Counted from the stretch's first letter, positions 35,503 to 44,679 are shown. The stretch is DNA of 64,000 nucleotides from WS-2 sp036507005 (GCA_036507005.1 DASXQT010000025.1:6519-70518), one strand, 5' to 3'. Notes: a model not told the origin generated them from the letters alone. A program made the numbers and translations.

Positions 35503-36723
35503 TCACGCCGGGGCAGGGGGAGGCTGTGCCCGCGGCAGGCGCGCGATGGCCGCGATCCCGAGCGCGGGACCGAGCGCGAGCGCGGGGAAAGCCCAGCGCC
35601 AGCCGAGGGTTGCGGCGATCGCCGGGACCATCTGGATGGTGGCCATGGTGAGCAGGAACCCGAGCGAGGTCTGGAGGGTGAGCGCGGTGCCCACCGCGTG
35701 CGGAGGCGCGACCTCGGTCACGAGCGCGCTGAACTGGGCCGAGTCGGCGACCACGAAGAAGCCCCACACCCAGGCCACCGGGACCAGCACCCACGGGCTC
35801 GCGCCGAACAGGAGCCCGATGGCGAGCGCGCAGGCGCCGCTCGCCGCCATGGCGCGCGTGACCACGAGCCCGTAGCCTGAGCTCCGTGCGGCCCAGCCGC
35901 CCCACACGCAGCCCAGCCCGCCGGCCGCGATCGCTCCGAAGGCGAGGAGGTCCACTGCTCCGCGTGGCGCCGCGCCGATCCCCGCGGCGGCGCGCGCGGC
36001 CTCGCTCGCGGCCAGGAACGCGGGCAGCCAGGTCCACATCGCGTACAGCTCCCACATGTGCCCGAGGTAGCCGGCGATCGCGAGCCGGGTCTCGCGGTGG
36101 CGCATGACGGCGGCCGCGAGCCGCCACGAGAACGCGCGGCGCGGGAAGGGATGCGGCCCGTCGCGGTAGAAGAGCGCGACCAGGGCCGAGCCGAGCAGCG
36201 CCCCGGCCGAGGCGGTGAGCGTCACGCCGGCGACCCCCGCGCCCTCGAGCGCGTGCACCAGGTAGGGCGTGGCCTTGCCGATCGTGAGCGCGCCCACCAC
36301 CGTGCCGATCGCCAGGCCGCGCCACTCGCGGAACCAGGTCGAGATCATCTTCATCGCGGGCGGATAGACGCCGGCGAGGAAGAAGCCGGTGAGGAAGCGC
36401 GAGACCAGCGCCGCGCCGTAGCCGGGGGCGGCGGCGAGCGCGGCGTTGGCCAGCGCGCCGAGCAGCGCGGCGCCCGAGAAGTAGGCCCGCGCCGGGATCA
36501 GGTCCGCAAGGTTGAGCAGCGCGGCGCACGCGGTGCCGGCGACGAAGCCGAGCTGCACCATGGCGGTGAGCCAGCCGACCTGCGCCGCATCGAGGCTCCA
36601 GCGCGCGCGGAGCTGGGGCGCGACCGCGGCGGCCGCGAACCACAGCGACATGCCGAGCAGCTCGGCGAGCGAGAGCAGCGCCAGCATGCGCCAGCGCCCG
36701 GGAGCGCGATCGGGCTCGAGCAT
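35503..36723 (-). CDS. MFS transporter
   Basis: This 406-residue protein has about twelve hydrophobic helices. Visible MFS features are LLGMSLWFAAAAVAPQL in helix 1, SRFLTGFFLAGVYPPAMKM in helix 4-5 and FFVVADSAQFSALVTEVAPPHAVGTALTLQ in the second half, which resembles the nitrate/cyanate-like and CynX-like groups. The substrate is unknown. ATG 36723 is chosen because a -10-like TATGCT on the minus strand (36731-36736) lies directly before it; ATG 36735 is also possible. It is divergent from mqnA, with 67 bp between the starts. Confidence 0.83.
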   Translation of the reverse strand: MLEPDRAPGRWRMLALLSLAELLGMSLWFAAAAVAPQLRARWSLDAAQVGWLTAMVQLGFVAGTACAALLNLADLIPARAYFSGAALLGALANAALAAAPGYGAALVSRFLTGFFLAGVYPPAMKMISTWFREWRGLAIGTVVGALTIGKATPYLVHALEGAGVAGVTLTASAGALLGSALVALFYRDGPHPFPRRAFSWRLAAAVMRHRETRLAIAGYLGHMWELYAMWTWLPAFLAASEAARAAAGIGAAPRGAVDLLAFGAIAAGGLGCVWGGWAARSSGYGLVVTRAMAASGACALAIGLLFGASPWVLVPVAWVWGFFVVADSAQFSALVTEVAPPHAVGTALTLQTSLGFLLTMATIQMVPAIAATLGWRWAFPALALGPALGIAAIARLPRAQPPPAPA

Positions 36724-36751
36724 GCGCGGCAGCATACAGGCTGGTGCGCGC

Positions 36752-36781
36752 TCGACGCTCGCCTCGCTCGCATTGTATTCT
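36752..36781 (+). promoter_or_regulatory. Likely promoter of mqnA
   Basis: TCGACG (36752-36757), 18 bp and TATTCT (36776-36781) lie just before the mqnA ATG at 36791; transcription would start about 3 nt before it. The -35 is weak. Confidence 0.4.
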
Positions 36782-36790
36782 CGCCGGCCC

Positions 36791-37588
36791 ATGAACCCGG
36801 CGTCGCGCCTCTCCACGGCCACCATGGCGGCCCGCATTCCGTACGCCAACGCGGCGCCGTTCTACGCGCTGTGGGGCGATGCGCCGTTCGCGGTGCGCAA
36901 CCTCGTGCCGCGCGAGCTGGGGCGGGAGGCCGAGGCCGGCACGGTGGACCTGGGCCTGATGGCGAGCGCGGACTTCCTCAGGCTGCGCGACCGCTTCGAG
37001 CTCCTCCGCCCCTCCCTGGGCGTGGCGGCGCGCGGCGCGGTGCACTCGGTGCTCCTGTTCTCGCGCCGGCCGGCGGCCTCGCTCGCGGGCGCCCTGGTCT
37101 CGGTCACGCCCGAGACCTCGACCTCGATCAAGCTGCTCCGGATGCTGCTCGACGTGCGGCTCGGCCTCGCGGGCGTGCGCTACGTGCGCGGCCTCGAGCC
37201 CGCGCAGGCCGACGCCCTGCTCGTGATCGGCGACCACGCGATGCGCATGCGGCGCCAGCGGCCCGAGGGCTTCACGCACGCGCTCGACCTCGGCGCCGAG
37301 TGGCTGGAATGGACCGGGCTGCCGTTCGTCTACGCGGTGTGGGCGGTGCGAGCCACGCTCGATCCCGCGCTCCAGGCGGAGCTGGGCGCGTTCCTGGACT
37401 CGTCTCTGGCCGCCGGGCTGGCCAATCTGCCCGAGGTGGCGCGCCAGCAGACCGAGGCCGGCTGGAGTGCGGAGGAGATGGAAGCCTACCTGCGGCGGTT
37501 CCACTACCGCCTCGGGCCCGAGGACCTCTCCGGGCTCGAGCGCTTCGAGGGGCTGCTCCGCCGCCACGACCTGATCGCCCACGACTGA
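36791..37588 (+). CDS. mqnA: Chorismate dehydratase MqnA
   Basis: The 265-residue protein matches MqnA: ARIPYANAAPFYALWG near the start, GTVDLGLMASADFLRL, and LVSVTPETSTSIKLLRMLLD in the centre, then ADALLVIGDHAMRM and GFTHALDLGAEWLEWTGLPFVYAVWAV. These form a periplasmic-binding-protein-like fold that dehydrates chorismate to 3-[(1-carboxyvinyl)oxy]benzoate, the first futalosine-pathway step. The N-terminal residues MNPASRLST are extra. The gene stands alone, divergent from an MFS gene, and has its own promoter. Confidence 0.92.
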   Translation: MNPASRLSTATMAARIPYANAAPFYALWGDAPFAVRNLVPRELGREAEAGTVDLGLMASADFLRLRDRFELLRPSLGVAARGAVHSVLLFSRRPAASLAGALVSVTPETSTSIKLLRMLLDVRLGLAGVRYVRGLEPAQADALLVIGDHAMRMRRQRPEGFTHALDLGAEWLEWTGLPFVYAVWAVRATLDPALQAELGAFLDSSLAAGLANLPEVARQQTEAGWSAEEMEAYLRRFHYRLGPEDLSGLERFEGLLRRHDLIAHD

Positions 37589-37674
37589 CATCCCACAGCA
37601 CCCCCGCAACCGTGGGGCCGGTGCGAGCGTAGTTCCCGCGTCCTTGACCGCGACGCGAGTGGAGGAGTCACCCG

Positions 37675-38472
37675 ATGCCCACCATGCACGAAGTGGATTA
37701 CCAGATCCTCGGCGACGACATGCAGTTCGTGAAGATCGAGCTGGATCCCGGCGAGGCCGCCCTCGGCGAGGCCGGCGCCATGATGTACCTCGAGGACGGA
37801 ATCGAGATGCAGACCATCTTCGGGGACGGCTCGCAGCCGGGCGGGGGGCTCATGGAGAAGCTCCTCGGGGCCGGCAAGCGCCTGCTGGTCGGCGAGTCGC
37901 TGTTCATGACGGTGTTCCACAACACCGCCAACGGGAAGCGGCGCGCGGCCTTCGCCGCGCCCTATCCGGGCAAGATCGTCCCGGTCCACCTCGCCGAGAT
38001 CGGGGGCGAGCTGATCGCGCAGAAGGACTCGTTCCTGGCCGCGGCCAAGGGCGTGAGCATCGGCATCGCGTTCACCAAGCGCTTCGGCGCCGGGCTCTTC
38101 GGCGGCGAGGGCTTCATCCTCGAGCGCCTGCAGGGCGACGGCTGGGCGTTCGTGCACGCCGGCGGCACGCTCGAGGAGCGCACGCTCGCCGCGGGCGAGA
38201 CGCTGCGCGTCGACACCGGCTGCATCGTGGCGATGCAGCCCTCGGTCGAATACGACATCCAGCTCGCCGGGGGCCTGAAGACCGCGCTCTTCGGCGGCGA
38301 GGGCCTGTTCTTGGCGACCCTGCGCGGGCCGGGCCGGGTGTGGCTCCAGTCGCTGCCCTTCAGCCGGCTCGCGAGCCGGATCTACGCCGCCGCCCCGCAG
38401 ACCGGGCGCGGCGGGCGCGAGGAGGGCTCGATCCTCGGCCGCCTCGGTGACATGATCGGCGGCGACCGCTAG
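37675..38472 (+). CDS. TIGR00266/AIM24 family protein
   Basis: This 265-residue protein has the TIGR00266 pattern: VKIELDPGEAALGEAGAMMYLEDGIEMQT, GESLFMTVFHNTA, GKIVPVHLAEIGGELIAQKDSFLAAAKG, and the Gly-rich GLFGGEGFILERLQGDG. The fold is a beta-helix-like repeat related to tryptophan RNA-binding attenuator-like proteins; the role is unknown. A strong ribosome-binding site (GGAGGAG) precedes ATG 37675. It is not co-transcribed with mqnA in an obvious way (86-bp gap). Confidence 0.9.
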   Translation: MPTMHEVDYQILGDDMQFVKIELDPGEAALGEAGAMMYLEDGIEMQTIFGDGSQPGGGLMEKLLGAGKRLLVGESLFMTVFHNTANGKRRAAFAAPYPGKIVPVHLAEIGGELIAQKDSFLAAAKGVSIGIAFTKRFGAGLFGGEGFILERLQGDGWAFVHAGGTLEERTLAAGETLRVDTGCIVAMQPSVEYDIQLAGGLKTALFGGEGLFLATLRGPGRVWLQSLPFSRLASRIYAAAPQTGRGGREEGSILGRLGDMIGGDR

Positions 38473-38842
38473 CGGCGGCGCTGCCGCCTCTCTCTCCCGC
38501 GGCGCCGCCGGGTGCTTCCCGGCGCGCCGTTCCGCTTGGCGCCCGCGCTCCTCCCGCGGCGCCGGCGCCTTGCGCGCTGCAAGAATCCCCCGCGCAATAT
38601 TCCGGAAGCCGAGTGTCCCGAACGGTGCGCCGCACTGCAGTTCGCATCGTGGGCAGATCCGGGGGGCCGCGCGGACGCCGTTCCCTCGCCGAGTTGCGGA
38701 GATTCACCCACCCGCGCGGGTCTTTCGCCCATTGGTCCCCCTCTTGCGTTCTCAAGGCCCGGCTTGCTGTTGCCGATATTGACGCTTGATCCGCCGGGCC
38801 GACGAGGGGCCGGATGCCGCACTAACATGAGAGAAGCCGACC
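38473..38842 (+). other. Intergenic region before pilin cassette 1
   Basis: These 370 bp hold no gene. Just after the stop codon GGCGGC (38474-38479) and GCCGCC (38483-38488) can form a short hairpin followed by a pyrimidine run, a weak terminator. A palindrome GTGCGCCGCAC lies at 38625-38635. The sigma-54-like promoter is near the right end. A GAATCCCC sequence at 38583-38590 recurs upstream of cassettes 2 and 3. Confidence 0.5.
38733..38748 (+). promoter_or_regulatory. Sigma-54-like -24/-12 promoter, pilin cassette 1
   Basis: TGGTCCCCCTCTTGCG has the invariant GG (38734-38735) and GC (38746-38747) exactly 10 nt apart, with TTGC at -12. The -24 half deviates (TGGTCC). It lies about 95 bp before the GspH-like start. 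Confidence 0.5.
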
Positions 38843-39289
38843 ATGATGCGCACGCATGGCGCCGCACGGGGTTTCACCCTGATCGAGACGGCGGTGGTCC
38901 TCATCGTCCTCGGGGTGATCGCGGCGTTTTCGCTTCCGGCGTTCCTGCGCCTGAACCGCAGCCTCGCGCTCAAGGGCACGGTGCAGGACCTGGCCGGGCA
39001 GATCCAGCTCGCGCGCCAGAAGGCGATCGCGTCCGCGACCCAGCAGATCCTCCACTTCCAGGTGGCGTTCGGCTACGACTTCCACTACCACAACAGCGTG
39101 CCCTCGAACTTCTGGAAGTTCCCCAAGGGCGTCACCTACCTGTGGAGCACCGGCACTCTCCCGGGCGCTGCGGTCACCATGAAGGCGGACGGGCGCGCCA
39201 GCCAGTCCGGCATGATCATCCTGCAGAACCCGGACGGCCTGCGCGACACCATCAACGTCCAGCTCTCCGGGCTGGTGCTGGTCCAGTAG
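38843..39289 (+). CDS. GspH/FimT-like prepilin, cassette 1
   Basis: The 148-residue protein has a short basic leader and class III-type prepilin cut site (AARG|FTLIET, Glu at +5) followed by a hydrophobic helix (AVVLIVLGVIAAFSLPAFL). The prepilin peptidase would remove the first ten residues and methylate Phe. The rest is a compact GspH-like domain with QDLAGQIQLARQKAIA and a C-terminal GLRDTINVQLSGLVLVQ; the parallel GLRDTVSVQTSGLAL in cassette 3 shows paralogy. It probably joins the initiating tip complex of a type IV pilus or secretion pseudopilus. A second ATG at 38846 is equally possible. Confidence 0.85.
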   Translation: MMRTHGAARGFTLIETAVVLIVLGVIAAFSLPAFLRLNRSLALKGTVQDLAGQIQLARQKAIASATQQILHFQVAFGYDFHYHNSVPSNFWKFPKGVTYLWSTGTLPGAAVTMKADGRASQSGMIILQNPDGLRDTINVQLSGLVLVQ

Positions 39290-39297
39290 GACGCAGC

Positions 39298-39705
39298 ATG
39301 AGCGCGCGACCCCTCCCGCATCGCCAGGAGCGCGGCCTCACGCTGGTCGAGATGCTGATCGCGATCCTGGTGCTGACCACCGGCATACTGGTGCTCGGCC
39401 GGCTCATTCCCGCCGCCAGCCGCGGGCAGGTCACGGACAAGATGATGACCCAGGCGAGCGCCTACGCCCAGCAGAAGATCGAGTCCCTCCAGGTGTTGAC
39501 CTGGTCGGACCCGTCGCTCACCAACGGGCGGCACCCTTCGGCCAACACCAACGAGCCGCTCGGCACCACCGGGCAGTGGCAGCGATCCTGGGAAATCACG
39601 ACTCTGGCGACACCCCTGGACAACCTGAAGAAAGTCACCGTGACCGTGAACTGGACCTTCCTGGGGGCGCATTCGGTCACGGCCACGACCTACCTGAGGC
39701 GGTAA
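39298..39705 (+). CDS. PilV-like minor prepilin, cassette 1
   Basis: This 135-residue protein has leader MSARPLPHRQERG cut before LTLVEM, then a hydrophobic helix. The soluble part carries the phrases AYAQQKIESLQVLTWSDPSL and GRHPSAN and ends in ATTYLRR, shared by the PilV members of the other three cassettes. It starts 8 bp after the GspH-like stop. PilV-type minor pilins form the tip with PilW and PilX. The function is inferred from position and prepilin signal. Confidence 0.85.
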   Translation: MSARPLPHRQERGLTLVEMLIAILVLTTGILVLGRLIPAASRGQVTDKMMTQASAYAQQKIESLQVLTWSDPSLTNGRHPSANTNEPLGTTGQWQRSWEITTLATPLDNLKKVTVTVNWTFLGAHSVTATTYLRR

Positions 39706-39710
39706 CTACC

Positions 39711-42704
39711 ATGCTCCGCGCTCCGATCCAACGCGCACTCCGAACCGGCGGCAGGGCCGCTGCCCGAGGCTTCACCATGCTCGAGCTGCTGGTCACGCTC
39801 GGCGTGCTGGTCGTCATCTCGATCGCGCTCACCGCGGTTCTCATGACCACGATGCGCGGGAAGAACAGCACCAGCAACTTCATCGAGTCCACCCAGGCGG
39901 CGCGCGCCGCGCTCGAGATGATCGCGAGCGACGTGCGCACCGCGGGCTACGGGGCGGACGCGGACACCACCCCGGCGCAGCTGGCGGTCGCCTACGTGGA
40001 CTCGATGGAGATGATCCTCAACGAGAACCTGCAGCCCTATCCGGACCCGCACCTCCCGCCGTTCGCCTACAACCCGGCGGGAACCCCGCGGCCCTTCAAG
40101 CTCGACAACACGGCCTGGCAGCCGTCGATCAAGTATCGGACCGGCGCCGAGATCGTCCGCTACACGCTCGATGCCAGCAACGACGGCCTCGTGAACTCGA
40201 CCGACGCGGCCGGAACCGCGGCGAGCCGCACCCGGAATCCCGACGACTTCGCGCTCCTGCGCCAGGTGTACGGCGACTCGGTGAACAACGTGGCCGGCAA
40301 CAACGGCCCGTTCCTGAACGAGGAGGTGGCGTTGGTCCGAAAGCCGGGCGGGACCGTGGCGCCGCTCTTCACCGTGTACCTGCGCGGCTCCAGCACGCCG
40401 TGGAACTGGTCGGACGGACCGATTCCCACGACCCAGCTCAAGAACGTGGACCGGGTCGTCGTCAAGGTGACCGCGCCGAGCGGCAAGGCCGACTACCGCG
40501 GCAAGTACGCGGAGACCGTGCTCACGACCGAGGTCAACGCCGCCCGCAACGCCCCCAATTGGGGACTGACGACCTACCCGGTGGACGGCTACGTGTTCGA
40601 TGACGCCAACCAGGATCACACCAAGCAGCCGCTGGAGCTCGGGATCGCAGGCGTGGGCGTGCGGCTCGGGAACAGCTACACCGCGGTCACGGGCACGACC
40701 GGCCACTTCATCATCCGCGCCCCGGCCGGCACCTACACGCTGCAGCACACGCCGCTCGCGAACTACGGCAACTTCAACAACCCCGCGACCTACTCGGTCA
40801 CCGTGCCCCCGAGCGCGAGCCGCGACTTCGCCGACACCGCGCGCGCCGGCGGGTTCGCGTCGGTCACGGCGTTCAGGGACCTCAACGACAACCTGTACCA
40901 GGACGCGGGCGAGCCGGGGCGGTCGTCCGTGGCCATCCGGCTCGATCCCGCGGGCACCACGTCCTACACCGACGGCTACGGCAACGCCTCGATCTTCGTC
41001 CAGTCCGGCGGCTACACCCTGACCTGCACGCCGCCCGATTCGTTCGTCGTGACCAGCCCGAACCCGGTGTCCGGCACCATGACGAACGGCGGCTCGGCGA
41101 GCCACTCGTTCGCACTGAAGGTGAGCGCGACCGGGATCACGAAGGGCAAGGTGTTCCGCGACAACAACCGCGACGGCGCCTACCAGGGAACCGAGCCGGG
41201 GCTGCAGAACGTGTGGGTGGGCGTGACCACCAACGGCGGCGTGACGGTCCAGGGTTACACCTACACCGACGCCAGCGGCGACTACGCGATCACGGTCCCG
41301 GTCAACGATCCGCCGCACACCGCGGCGTACTCGATCATCGTCGCGGTGCCGAACGGCTACTTCCCGACCACTTCCACCTCGATCTCGCCCGTCTGGCTCA
41401 CGAACGGGCAGGTGGCCTCGAACCAGAACTTCGGCCTGGTCGCCTACCAGATCATCACGCTCAACGCGAGTCGCGTGCTGAGCCTCGGGAGCCGCGACCT
41501 GATGGAGAAGGACTGGTCGGGCGGGCAGACCGACCACGCGCACGGCGACGCCGACATCGTGCTGGGGGCGGATGCGGGCGGCACCGACAACATCTCGGTG
41601 TGGTTCAGCCAGTACGACGCCACCCCGCTGTTCAGCCCGTCCCCGGTGGACCCCACCGGCTACACCCGCAACGCGGCCAATTCGGTGCTGTCGCTGGTCG
41701 TGGACACGCTGGACGCCAACGTCTCGCCCTTCGCCCGTCCCGACATCGCGACCGGCACCCTGTACGCGACCGCCGGCAACCTGTTCGTCTGGTACAACCA
41801 GAACAGCAGCGGCAACCAGGGCTATGTCAAGACCACGCCCGACAAGAGCTACAAGACCGCCGACAACGGCGACGTGCAGGCGGTCAAGTCGTACGACTGC
41901 GCGGGCGGCGCGAAGCCGGACCTGCTGGCCGGCACCAAGTCGGCGACCGCCGGGCACGGAACGATCGAGGTCTGGCAGAGCGACGACGGCGCGACCCCCA
42001 ACTTCGGGCGCGTGGAGATCTATCCGCCCGCGGGCAGCATTCCGGGGAGCAACCTGGGCGAGGTGACCTCGATGGCGCTCGCCGACCTGAACGGGGACGG
42101 CAAGCGGGACCTCGTCGTGGGCACGAAGACCGGCACCTACAACGGTCAGATCGCGGTGTTCCGGTTCGTGACCAAGATCACGGGCGCACGCTTCACCTGT
42201 GCCGCGGTCTACACGCTGCCCACCTCGGTGGTGACGTCGGTCACCTGCCTGGACGTGAACGGAGACGGCTACCTCGACATCGTGGCCGGTACCCAGACCG
42301 GCACGGCGACGGGCCAGATCCAGTACTGGAAGAACGACAACGCCGGCACGGTGCCGAGCTTCACCAGCACCCGCACGGTGGATGCGCCCGGCATCGTGAC
42401 CTCGCTCGCCGCGGCCGACCTGGGCGGCGGGGCGTCGCGCACCGACGTGGCGATGGGCTGGCGGGCCACGGACACCGGTTACGGCGGCGGCATCCTGGTC
42501 TACTACTGCGATTCCGGCACGTTCCCGAGCAACGGGACGGATCCGTCGGCCGGATCGGTGTTCAACTTCGTTCCGGCGCTCACCGTGAACAACTTCAACT
42601 ACGGCGTCTACCCGGTCTCGCCCGCCCCGCCCTTCCTCACCGACCTCGCGGCCGGCGTCAAGGCCAGCCCCACGACCGGCGCGCTCGTGGTGTTCATCCG
42701 ATGA
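39711..42704 (+). CDS. Giant PilW-like prepilin with Sdr/CNA-B-like and FG-GAP/VCBS-like repeats, cassette 1
   Basis: The protein has 997 residues, about three times a normal PilW. The prepilin site lies at ARG|FTMLEL (cut after residue 20), followed by a PilW-like N-terminal pilin domain to ~270. Then come three Sdr/CNA-B-like beta-sandwiches, starting at ~290 (DGYVFDDANQ), ~380 (VTAFRDLNDN) and ~475 (KGKVFRDNNRDG). A segment ITLNASRVLSLGSRDLMEKDW is conserved in all four giants. The last ~400 residues hold FG-GAP-like repeats with Ca-binding D-x-N-x-D-G motifs (DLNGDGKRD, DVNGDGYLD). It looks like an adhesin held on a pilus tip by its prepilin segment. Confidence 0.85.
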   Translation: MLRAPIQRALRTGGRAAARGFTMLELLVTLGVLVVISIALTAVLMTTMRGKNSTSNFIESTQAARAALEMIASDVRTAGYGADADTTPAQLAVAYVDSMEMILNENLQPYPDPHLPPFAYNPAGTPRPFKLDNTAWQPSIKYRTGAEIVRYTLDASNDGLVNSTDAAGTAASRTRNPDDFALLRQVYGDSVNNVAGNNGPFLNEEVALVRKPGGTVAPLFTVYLRGSSTPWNWSDGPIPTTQLKNVDRVVVKVTAPSGKADYRGKYAETVLTTEVNAARNAPNWGLTTYPVDGYVFDDANQDHTKQPLELGIAGVGVRLGNSYTAVTGTTGHFIIRAPAGTYTLQHTPLANYGNFNNPATYSVTVPPSASRDFADTARAGGFASVTAFRDLNDNLYQDAGEPGRSSVAIRLDPAGTTSYTDGYGNASIFVQSGGYTLTCTPPDSFVVTSPNPVSGTMTNGGSASHSFALKVSATGITKGKVFRDNNRDGAYQGTEPGLQNVWVGVTTNGGVTVQGYTYTDASGDYAITVPVNDPPHTAAYSIIVAVPNGYFPTTSTSISPVWLTNGQVASNQNFGLVAYQIITLNASRVLSLGSRDLMEKDWSGGQTDHAHGDADIVLGADAGGTDNISVWFSQYDATPLFSPSPVDPTGYTRNAANSVLSLVVDTLDANVSPFARPDIATGTLYATAGNLFVWYNQNSSGNQGYVKTTPDKSYKTADNGDVQAVKSYDCAGGAKPDLLAGTKSATAGHGTIEVWQSDDGATPNFGRVEIYPPAGSIPGSNLGEVTSMALADLNGDGKRDLVVGTKTGTYNGQIAVFRFVTKITGARFTCAAVYTLPTSVVTSVTCLDVNGDGYLDIVAGTQTGTATGQIQYWKNDNAGTVPSFTSTRTVDAPGIVTSLAAADLGGGASRTDVAMGWRATDTGYGGGILVYYCDSGTFPSNGTDPSAGSVFNFVPALTVNNFNYGVYPVSPAPPFLTDLAAGVKASPTTGALVVFIR

Positions 42705-43945
42705 GGGCGAGAACGCGCCGCTGGCGCGGGCCGCTCCCACACGGCGAGCGCGGCGTGGCGCTGGTCATGGCGCTGCTCGTGCTGCTGGTGATGGCGCTGC
42801 TCGCCGCGGTGCTCATGATGAGCGTCTCGATGAACCGCAAGATCGCGGGGCACGACCTGCGCATGTCCAAGGCGCTCAACACCGCCGAGGCCGGGGTGGG
42901 CGAGGCCATCGCCCGGATCCGGAACGGCGATCTGGGGCTCGCCGGCAACAACCCGAGAGCGGTGGGTCAGGTCTTCCTGTGCCCGGCGGGCAGCGTTCCC
43001 GTGCTCGGCACGGACTCGGTCGCGGTCGAGACCCGGCAGCCGACCGGCCAGTGGCTGCCCTACAGCACCGCGTCCCGCGGGCCGGACGTGCTCACCGTTC
43101 AGTTCAAGACCAACGCCGCGCGCACCTTGATCTACAAGTACGACAACACCCTCACGCCGCCGGTCAATACCACGACCGGATTGCCCATCTACGTGGTCAA
43201 CTCCACCGCCCGCCAGGGGACGGCGGTCAAGCGCGTCGTCACGGAGGTGATCCAGAAGCCGGTGAACGCCGACAGCAAGGCGGCGGTGGCCGCCAAACAC
43301 GACATCCGCTTCATCGGCAACTCGGCCGTGTGCGGATACGACCACAGCATCAATACCCCGGTCTGGTACGGCGAGAACGGCCGCACCGGCTCCAACAGCT
43401 GCATTCCGTACGAGGTCAACCAGAATTCCGATCTCCCAGGCTCGTGGACCACCGACACGACCTGGGGGGGCGGCACTCCGACCCAGGCCGGCTATCCGCA
43501 GGCGAACGCCTCGCGACAGACCGGCTTCTACTCGGGACCGTGGGACGCGGTCGGCCTCTCCCAGGCGGACTTCTACGCCTGGGCCGGAGTTCCCTCCACC
43601 GGCGTTCCCGCGAACCTGAACGGGATCACCTACCTGGACAACGACGGGATCGCCCAAAACGTATCGGGCAGCTGGGGCATCCAGGGCCAGGGCGGCGAGG
43701 GGCTGCTCTACCTGGACGGCAGCCTGACCATCAACTCGTGGTTCACGTACCGGGGGCTGGTCTACATCGAAGGCGACGTCACGTTCAACGGCCAGGCGTG
43801 GATCCTGGGCGGTCTCATCGTACACGGCCAGACCGACGTCAAGCTGACGGGCGGCTGCACGATCCTCTACAGCCACGAGGCGATCCTGCTCGCGCTCGCC
43901 AAGTACGGCGGCCAGTTCGTCACGCTCTCGTGGCGGGAAAAGTAG
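42701..43945 (+). CDS. PilX-like minor prepilin, cassette 1
   Basis: The 414-residue protein begins at an ATG overlapping the giant gene's stop (ATGA). PilX-type signal GERG|VALVMAL, without Glu at +5, is followed by a long hydrophobic helix. The middle carries TLIYKYDNTLTPPVNTTTGLP and a motif VCGYDH ... NSCIPYE shared by all four PilX members. The C-terminal ~100 residues hold short beta repeats (GEGLLYLDGSLTI, YRGLVYIEGDVTF, AWILGGLIVHG), which look like a beta-helix, and end in FVTLSWREK. Likely a tip partner of the giant PilW-like protein. Confidence 0.85.
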   Translation: MRARTRRWRGPLPHGERGVALVMALLVLLVMALLAAVLMMSVSMNRKIAGHDLRMSKALNTAEAGVGEAIARIRNGDLGLAGNNPRAVGQVFLCPAGSVPVLGTDSVAVETRQPTGQWLPYSTASRGPDVLTVQFKTNAARTLIYKYDNTLTPPVNTTTGLPIYVVNSTARQGTAVKRVVTEVIQKPVNADSKAAVAAKHDIRFIGNSAVCGYDHSINTPVWYGENGRTGSNSCIPYEVNQNSDLPGSWTTDTTWGGGTPTQAGYPQANASRQTGFYSGPWDAVGLSQADFYAWAGVPSTGVPANLNGITYLDNDGIAQNVSGSWGIQGQGGEGLLYLDGSLTINSWFTYRGLVYIEGDVTFNGQAWILGGLIVHGQTDVKLTGGCTILYSHEAILLALAKYGGQFVTLSWREK

Positions 43946-44035
43946 ACGGCGAGCGGCGCGGCGGCGCCCGGCTCCGGCGGGGCGCACGCGGCGGCATCTC
44001 GGCATCGCCATCGCGAGCGTGATTTGCCCCCGCGA

Positions 44036-44231
44036 TTGCAGCCTGCCTGACCGCGCCGTGCCGGGCGCACGCCTCCGGCTCGTAAGAGCTTGCGGCGGCG
44101 GAGACAAGCGGGCGCGGCATTTCGCGATACGGCGGGCCTTCCAAATGCAGTGAATCGGCTTGCGGGCGGGTGCGATTCCCCAGCCGCGACTCTTTCGCGC
44201 TGGCATGCCGACTGCTCAAGTACTTGGCGGG
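44036..44231 (+). promoter_or_regulatory. Conserved upstream block before cassette 2
   Basis: 44036-44100 (TTGCAGCCTGCC..., GCCGTGCCGGG, CGTAAG, TTGCGG) and 44174-44182 (GATTCCCCA) recur in the same order before cassette 3 at 49051-49115 and 49191-49199. They may be enhancer-binding sites for a sigma-54 activator or remnants of a duplicated gap. Confidence 0.45.
44201..44216 (+). promoter_or_regulatory. Sigma-54-like -24/-12 promoter, pilin cassette 2
   Basis: TGGCATGCCGACTGCT has GG (44202-44203) and GC (44214-44215) 10 nt apart and matches TGGCAYG. The ATG at 44232 lies 31 bp after the start of this element, exactly as in cassette 3, implying a leader of only about 5 nt. Confidence 0.6.
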
Positions 44232-44678
44232 ATGGACCATCCGAACTCATTCGAAGCGGGTTTCGACCTGCCCACCTGCGCGGCCGGCCCCGTTCGCGAG
44301 CGCGGCGTCTCGCTCCTCGAGCTGCTGATCGCCCTCGTGGTGCTCTCGATCGGCGTCCTGGCCGTCGCCCAGCTCTTCCCCGCCGGGAGCCGCACCCAGG
44401 TTCAGGCGAAGGAGCTGACCTCGGCCAACTTCTACGCCCAGCAGAAGGTCGAGCAGCTCTCCCTGCTCTCGTGGACGGACCCCGCCCTCGCCGCCGGCCG
44501 GCATCCCTCCGGCACGGCCTGCGACACCCTCGGCGCCCACCGGGAGATGCTCCGCTTCTATCAGGTCGACGCCCTCGCCGCGCCGCTCGACGAGCTGAGG
44601 AAGGTCACGGTCACGGTGAGCTGGAAACTCCAGAAGCCCCATTCCGTGACCGCGACCACCTACGTGAGGAAGACCTAG
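44232..44678 (+). CDS. PilV-like minor prepilin, cassette 2
   Basis: This 148-residue protein has an unusually long 25-residue leader ending RERG before VSLLEL, then hydrophobic helix LIALVVLSIGVLAVAQLFP. The body repeats the cassette phrases FYAQQKVEQLSLLSWTDPAL and GRHPSG and ends ATTYVRKT. ATG 44232 is chosen because it is placed like the cassette 3 start relative to the promoter; an upstream ATG at 44205 lies inside the promoter. It is the first gene of its cassette, followed after one base by the giant gene. Confidence 0.83.
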   Translation: MDHPNSFEAGFDLPTCAAGPVRERGVSLLELLIALVVLSIGVLAVAQLFPAGSRTQVQAKELTSANFYAQQKVEQLSLLSWTDPALAAGRHPSGTACDTLGAHREMLRFYQVDALAAPLDELRKVTVTVSWKLQKPHSVTATTYVRKT

Positions 44679-44679
44679 C

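Larger units (their letters stand above)
38843..43945 (+). repeat. Pilin cassette 1 (GspH-PilV-PilW-PilX order)
   Basis: First of four paralogous cassettes. It contains a GspH-like, a PilV-like, a giant PilW-like and a PilX-like gene at 38843, 39298, 39711 and 42701. Protein similarity to cassettes 2-4 runs through the PilV, PilW and PilX products, including the same domain order in the giant protein. Confidence 0.75.

Noticed and set aside
39690..42740. 1016-codon minus-strand frame opposite the cassette 1 giant gene, and matching ones opposite cassettes 2-4
   Set aside because: Composition is typical of antisense frames (His/Arg/Val/Ala-rich), no motif is visible, and the plus-strand products are clearly conserved paralogues. 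Their repetition follows from duplication of the coding strand.
43946..44231. Cyclic di-GMP (GEMM-type) riboswitch before pilin cassettes
   Set aside because: Considered because such riboswitches control pilin genes elsewhere, but the conserved GEMM core motifs are not present in any of the four gaps, and two cassettes seem to have leaders of about 5 nt.
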